From Diphasiastrum complanatum (Eukaryota; Streptophyta; Lycopodiopsida; Lycopodiales; Lycopodiaceae), in NCBI GenBank assembly GCA_029204225.1, contig CM055106.1:1-64000 (forward strand): a stretch of 64,000 nucleotides of DNA, written 5' to 3'. The position numbers were made by a program, and so were the translations under genes. Positions 59,156-64,000 of this stretch are shown here, piece after piece; within the stretch, counting starts at the first letter, position 1; each line of letters begins with the position of its first letter. The notes under the pieces were generated by a model. The model did not search any database. It was given only the letters and a program-made list of their open reading frames with translations, and had not been told where the DNA came from.

Positions 59156-59689
59156 GAAGACTCTTGTAAATTGGACAGCAAAAATGGAATTGAATGTGTT
59201 GCTTCTCTTTCACTATAGGAACCGAAAAAAGTGGGTATACTACCAAATCCTATGCAAAATTTTGCAATAGCTATGTGAGATCTTGCTCACAATAGAAAAC
59301 CAATCAACTTGATTTTGGATCTAGCCTCTATCTACTAATGAAGCACTTACAATTCTGATGTCAAATTTTTCCACGAGTTTCAAATGAATGAAAAACACTC
59401 TAGAGACACACATTCAACTCAAAACACAGTCTTTTGTGTGAAATGATGTGACTATGACTACAAAAACTTTTCTTATCCAATTCTATCTCAGATTGAGTAC
59501 AAAAAACTGTGAATGATGAATCATGCATGCAATATAATAAATTCAAAAAGTGTCCACTCGGGCTTTGGGTCTCTCCCTACACTCCTTTAAGAGCTTATTA
59601 CTCCTACTAGACTCATCAGAATAAGTTGAAACCAATTGCAATGGAAAGGGCTCTTCTAGCCTTCCAACAAGCTATAATGTCAGTATCTT
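59156..59689 (-). other. Copia E leader, no gene
   Basis: The untranslated leader between gag and LTR. A primer site could not be recognised with confidence; it may be decayed. No open frame of note. Confidence 0.5.
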
Positions 59690-60536
59690 TGGATCTAACA
59701 TGTGAATGATCTTTACCATGCTTTGTGGTGGCACATAGATCAATTGTAGAGCAATCCTGCAATCTACCAACAAATCTAAGGCTAGAGCACAATCTAGAAT
59801 GCTACAGATCAAAGCAACACTAATTCCTCGCAAATAGAGAGAATGCATAAGTAAATTAATGTATGAAGAATGCCTTCTACTCAAGTTAGAGAGAGAATAC
59901 CAAAAACAAGCAAAATAGAATGAGATCCAATTTTGACAATACGACATTACCAAAGCTTGATTCATCATTAGAAATGAATGAGAATCATATGTACATATAT
60001 AGAAGAGCCAAAATTCGTGGTACTACTTGCATTCAATGAATTCCCTACACCTAATCAAGTGTAAACTACTACCATATTGACACCTAACAGCTTGCATGCT
60101 TAAATTGCACCTAACTTCTACCTACTTTCTCCAAATGTCAATTTCTGAACTAGATGTGTACAAAACTACATGCATGTGTCCACTAGTATATTTGGACATG
60201 TGTAGAACTTGTATACGTTGCATGCACTGATTGCATGTTGCATGCATGCACTCTAACTGACTTTGCATGTCATCTACTTTTATGCATGTCTACAAATGTA
60301 GATCTACCTAACTCAAATTCATCCTATTCTACAAGGTCATGTGCTCAATTCACATACCTTTGATATATACAATGGAACAAAGTGAATATAGTTCAAATGT
60401 GACCATCTAGACATTGTGCATGTCATGTAGCTCGAGTTTGTACATGCTAGAGAATGATATTTACAACTTGTAAATGCACAAGCAAGATGATTTTCCTCAT
60501 CAACCCCTATAGACAAGTTGCTTTTTATTCTTTACA
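59690..60536 (-). mobile_element. 5' LTR of Copia E
   Basis: In minus sense it starts TGTAAAGAATAAAAAGC at 60536 and includes TAGGTAGAAGTTAGGTGC and TACCACGAATTTTGGCTCT-type blocks also found in LTR H (47880-48040). It ends near ...TTCACATGTTAGATCC at about 59690. The right end abuts Gypsy RNase H sequence (AAAAATACTTTGAAG), so E appears inserted into that Gypsy. Confidence 0.75.
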
Positions 60537-61043
60537 AAAAATACTTTGAAGTATGATGATCTGTGTACACAAAAAACTCGACGCCATATAAATAATGTCT
60601 CCACACCTTGAGCGCATGTATAATCGCATACAGCTCTTGCTCATGTGTAGGATATCTCTGTTGAGCTGGTGTCAACTTCTTACTCTCAAAGGCTACTACT
60701 GATCTATTCTCTTGGATCAACATTGCACCTACGACAATGCCACTTGCATCCATCTCTAGGTGAAAAGGTTTCTGGATATCCACAATCTTGAGAACTAGAG
60801 TCATGGCCACCGACTCCTTCAAGTTCTCAAAACATTGCTGAGCTTTAGCATCCCATCGAACCACAGTGTTGTTTTTTCGTAACTGGTCCATTAGAGGAGC
60901 AACTACCCAGAATAATTCCTAACAAACCGCCGGTAGAACTTACAAAAGCCTAAGAAAGATTGTAATTGGCAGATATTGGCAGGCCTCGGCCACTTCTTAA
61001 CAACGGCCACCTTGGCTGGGTCAACCCAAATACCCTCCGCTAT
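60537..61043 (-). pseudogene. Gypsy K RNase H fragment
   Basis: Minus strand: [145 protein letters not shown]. It is the same family as 25555-26200, nearly residue for residue. It is open over 119 codons (60532-60891) and interrupted at about 60900. It is cut by LTR E on the left and by LINE sequence at 61043. Confidence 0.93.
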
Positions 61044-61710
61044 TCACATATGATACGGGCTCAACCTTTCTTTCACATCAGATCATTTTGGCTGAGTTTG
61101 CAGTTCCACCCATTCATCTTGACACCATCTTTCTGATTATCACATATATTCAAAGAGTCAAATTGTGCCCATTGTGCAAAGATATATATAGGAAGCTCTT
61201 ACCTCATCTTAGCATCTTCATAGTCAAGGCTTCCAACTATCATGGTTTTCTCAGGCTTCTCACTTACTTGACACACTTGGCATTTCATATGGACCTTCCA
61301 TTGGGCACCCATGACTACATCAGAGCATATTTAACTCGAGTGTGGCAAGGCCATCTCAGGGTCAAACCCGACTACTATCAGATTCACTTTTTGGAGTTGA
61401 TATAGAGTTTCCAATTCTGTCATGTTATTTTGATTCGGGATTATTGCATGGTCTGAGATACATATTGGTTCAATTCAGAGTCTCATCACATCAGCTTGCG
61501 ACTGAGACTAAGCATTTTTAGAGTACCCCACAGGAGGTGCAGATTTGGCTGATGTGCTCACTATCTAAGATAGAGTCTAATGAGCACTTCTTATTCAGAT
61601 GTCTAGCATACTATGAGATCAGAGGGTGATATCATTATCTTTTTCAAGATGCACATTCACTCTAAGGTCGATTATAGCATATGAGGATCCACATTGTGTT
61701 GCACTCATTA
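61044..61710 (+). pseudogene. LINE C-terminal fragment, copy 1
   Basis: This matches 62160-62805 co-linearly. Readable pieces include SIFIVKASNYHGFLRLL, GTHDYIRAYLTRVWQGH and, near 61560-61650, SDV then YYEIR-like and FKMH. This resembles the zinc-binding C-terminal region of plant LINE ORF2 (HFLFxCPxYxxIRxRY). Frames are broken many times. The identification is moderate and leans on copy 2 and on the LINE RT between the copies. Confidence 0.55.
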
Positions 61711-62159
61711 TTAGAGAGATGTTACTTTTGCAATAGGATCTATGCCAACCAGTTCAATCTAGTCACTCTTACACACAGCTTCAGATCACATCCTTGTTCT
61801 CTCACAGGAGGTCACAGATTGATCATCCAGACTATAATGAGGTTGATGATGACTCCCAACACAGAGATGTGAGCATCTCATTCATGAAGAAGGTGGAGAT
61901 GGTTGCCCGTCGGCTCATTTGCTCATCCCCATTCTGCTTTATGCTGATGACATTGTCCTGCTTTCTCCCTCACTAGAAGGATTGTAGTGTCACTAACAGG
62001 TCTTACATCAATTTTGTGCTACTTGGAGTCTCTTTGTTAACTTAAAAAGATGAAGATCATGATTTTCAACACCAATCGACAGTAGAGGCATGGTTTATAG
62101 GTCTCTTTTTTTTCTGATTGGAGTGATATCTCACGCTTGCAAATCCTTATCTTATCACG
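61711..62159 (+). pseudogene. LINE reverse transcriptase fragment
   Basis: Reading frame from 61922: LIPILLYADDIVLLSPSLEG, stops, then VLHQFCATWSLFVNLKKMKI and MIFNTNRQ. YADD at 61940-61951 followed by FC...SLxVNxxKTK is the palm and thumb signature of plant L1-type non-LTR retrotransposon RT. Only this segment of RT remains. It precedes the C-terminal copy 2 in the proper order. Confidence 0.88.
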
Positions 62160-62805
62160 TAAGATACGAGCTAAGCCTTTTGTCCCCCCACATGAAATCA
62201 TTCTACCTAAGTTTGCAATCCCACCCATACAGCTTGACACCATCTTTTGGCTCATCACATATATTCAAAGAGTCACATTGTTACCCTTGGATGAGCAACA
62301 GAGATACACATAGGCAGTAGTCACCTCATATCAGCATCTTCACAGTCAAGCTTTTTGACTATCATGGTTTTCCTAAACCTCTCGTTTGCTTGACACACTT
62401 GGCATTTATATGATTAAGCTTTCATTGGGCACTCATGACTACATCAGACGGTTCCTAAGCAAAGCATATCTAGGTCGAGTATGGCAGGGCTACCCGGACT
62501 CACTTTTTGGAGTTAGATATAGCATGGGTTCCCAATACCACACTACATGGATTCAGGAATATCAAATGGTCTGAGATTCGTCAGCTCCAAGTTTCATCAC
62601 GTTAGCTTGCGATTGAAATTGGATGCTCTTAGATTACCCCACAAGAGGAGCGAATTTGTTAGATGTGTTCATTTTTTGGGTGAAATTTGAGGAGCAGTTC
62701 CTATTCTGATGCCCAATATACTATGAGATCAAGGGGAGGTATCATTGTCCTTTTTTAGATGCACTGGTCACACTGAGGTCCCCTAGGATCCATATTGGGT
62801 TGCAC
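62160..62805 (+). pseudogene. LINE C-terminal fragment, copy 2
   Basis: This follows the RT fragment. It holds the EEQFLF-stop-CPIYYEIKGRYHCPF block (about 62689-62752), the conserved Cys/His-type end of plant LINE ORF2 where normal copies read EHFLFxCPxYxxIR. Upstream segments match copy 1 (offset about 1115 bp). Broken by many stops. Confidence 0.7.
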
Positions 62806-63015
62806 TATGTCAGTGATTCCCAACATAAAGACCAGTGACAACGTATTATCCACATTCATGTTGCTCATAGGGCCACTGACATGAGGAGACACATTTCACA
62901 AGCAACCTTCTTGACGATGTCATCAGCACACTTTGGATGTACCTCCAGCTACAATCTCCATTATATCCTTCTTCAGTGGCAGTAGGACTTGATGAGCTTT
63001 TATACATATATACAT

Positions 63016-63024
<9 letters not shown>
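62806..63024. other. Unassigned tract before (TA)n
   Basis: No gene. Its end (TCCATTATATCCTTCTTCA, then GATGAGC...TATACATATATAC, 62958-63015) is repeated after the (TA)n array at 63168-63222. Confidence 0.5.
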
Positions 63025-63107
<83 letters not shown>

Positions 63108-63116
63108 GTATGTATA
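63025..63116 (+). repeat. (TA)n microsatellite with (TATG)n tail
   Basis: About 70 bp of TA repeats are followed by TATGTATG repeats. Confidence 0.97.
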
Positions 63117-63605
63117 TACCATCACCATCATAGTTACATATGTAGTCATCTACAATTGTTCCATATCCATTATATCCTTGTTCAATGGAAACAAGATTTG
63201 ATGAGCGTATACATATATACAACATTACCATCATAGTTGTTGTATGTAGTCAACTACTCTCTCTCTCTATCTCTCTCTACCTCGCAGATCTGCATCGCCT
63301 GATGATAACCCTACCTCACGGATCAACCGCCCCTTTTTCAGACTTCTCAAATGTTTATTTCATCGGTTTGCTTGCTTCTAATCTAATTTGGCTCGCTAAG
63401 AGGAATTCTGAGATAGAAGGAGGGCGGTTCTGTGCATTTGAGCAAGTTTAGGAGCTGGTCGTGCACTCCCTGGCTCACCCTTAGTCGTGGAAGACTCACA
63501 TTCTAATTTGGAAGCATCAACAATTCAGATCTGGCCATTTTAAGGTGGTAATCCATATATAGACCAGAAGCCAGGCACCCATCACTATTGAGCTTCAAGA
63601 TTGGA
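63117..63605. other. Unassigned tract
   Basis: Contains the second copy of the (TA)n flank (63168-63222) and a short CT-rich run (63255-63280). An 88-codon frame (63185-63451) has no motif. Confidence 0.35.
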
Positions 63606-64000
63606 TCATTCTGTGAAGATGAGCATTGGTGCATTTCTGGGAAGCATTATGTGAAAACCACTACTGAACCTAGGTGTGAAGAGTGCTTGAAGGAAGCTCT
63701 GAAGGAACAGTAGAGATAGCCCATCGATACTGAAGTGAGATGCCCCATTGCTGAGCCAGTAGTGAGAGCTAGAACCAGCTGTTGGAGCAACGATATTCAC
63801 ATTCAACGCCTTCCTAGAGTATTAGGATCCCAGATGGGCTGGACTTTTATTATGAGAGATGCTTATACTGAGGGCTTCTCTGATACCTCCGAAGGATACT
63901 ACAAATCATAATCAGCAACTTATCACTAGCTTTTTCAAGAAGCAGGAGCGAGATGACCGGTCAGATGATGAGGTAGACATTCAAGCAAGGACAAAGGCCC
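63606..64000 (+). pseudogene. Unrecognised coding-like tract, runs off the end
   Basis: The + strand reads EDEHWCISGKHYVKTTTEPR then CEECLKEALKEQ and a stop (63616-63714). It continues in frame as IDTEVRCPIAEPVVRARTSC and MGWTFIMRDAYTEGFSDTSE. After a shift it reads NHNQQLITSFFKKQERDD to the window end. A Cys/His-rich start and a charged tail are visible. QQLITSFF fits the PCNA-interacting-peptide consensus QxxIxxFF, which could be chance. I do not recognise the family. It may be the start of another LINE or a host-gene fragment. Confidence 0.35.

Overview
The window looks like nuclear DNA from a land plant with a large, repeat-rich genome. The evidence is dense Ty1/copia and Ty3/gypsy LTR retrotransposons, LINE remnants, primer-binding sites for plant-type initiator tRNA-Met and tRNA-Asp, long (CT)n arrays and no intact cellular gene. 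I cannot tell conifer, fern or angiosperm from the sequence alone. Every retroelement open reading frame is interrupted or truncated, so nearly all coding calls are pseudogenes.

Layout. 1-9.8 kb holds + strand Copia and Gypsy pieces: a Copia 3' end with its LTR, a Copia 5' LTR plus leader, a Gypsy gag, and a Copia RT/RNase H segment duplicated in tandem and followed by its LTR. 9.8-14.9 kb has two chromodomain tails, a minus-strand Gypsy gag-protease with its leader and LTR, and a 33-base poly-C run.

14.9-56.0 kb is a nest of insertions. A minus-strand Copia (F; halves at 14929-15425 and 54846-56008) was hit by a + strand Copia of a related family (G; LTRs at 15426-15853 and 54424-54845), with target-site duplication CCATC. 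G was hit by a Gypsy with a tRNA-Asp primer site (L; 17845-51492), with target-site duplication GTCTC. The 5' LTR of L appears to have been split by about 31 kb of further material. That material includes a Copia 5' half, (CT)n arrays, Gypsy RT, a 1.12-kb unknown direct duplication, hairpin-bearing repeats, a Copia with an internal deletion, a Gypsy with a palindromic insertion, a fairly complete Copia (D), an unrecognised GC-richer coding-like tract and a solo-like LTR.

56.0-64 kb holds the divergent minus-strand Copia E, placed beside a Gypsy RNase H fragment, then duplicated LINE fragments, a (TA)n array and an unrecognised coding-like tract running off the end.

No set of genes here forms a pathway. 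The functional logic is that of retrotransposons: LTR promoter, tRNA primer site, gag, protease, integrase, RT/RNase H, LTR. The most useful observations are the two base-level target-site duplications that order the nest, the unknown repeated or coding-like tracts (27.8-30.1, 30.9-33.5, 44.8-46.0 and 63.6-64.0 kb) and the recurring foldback sequences.
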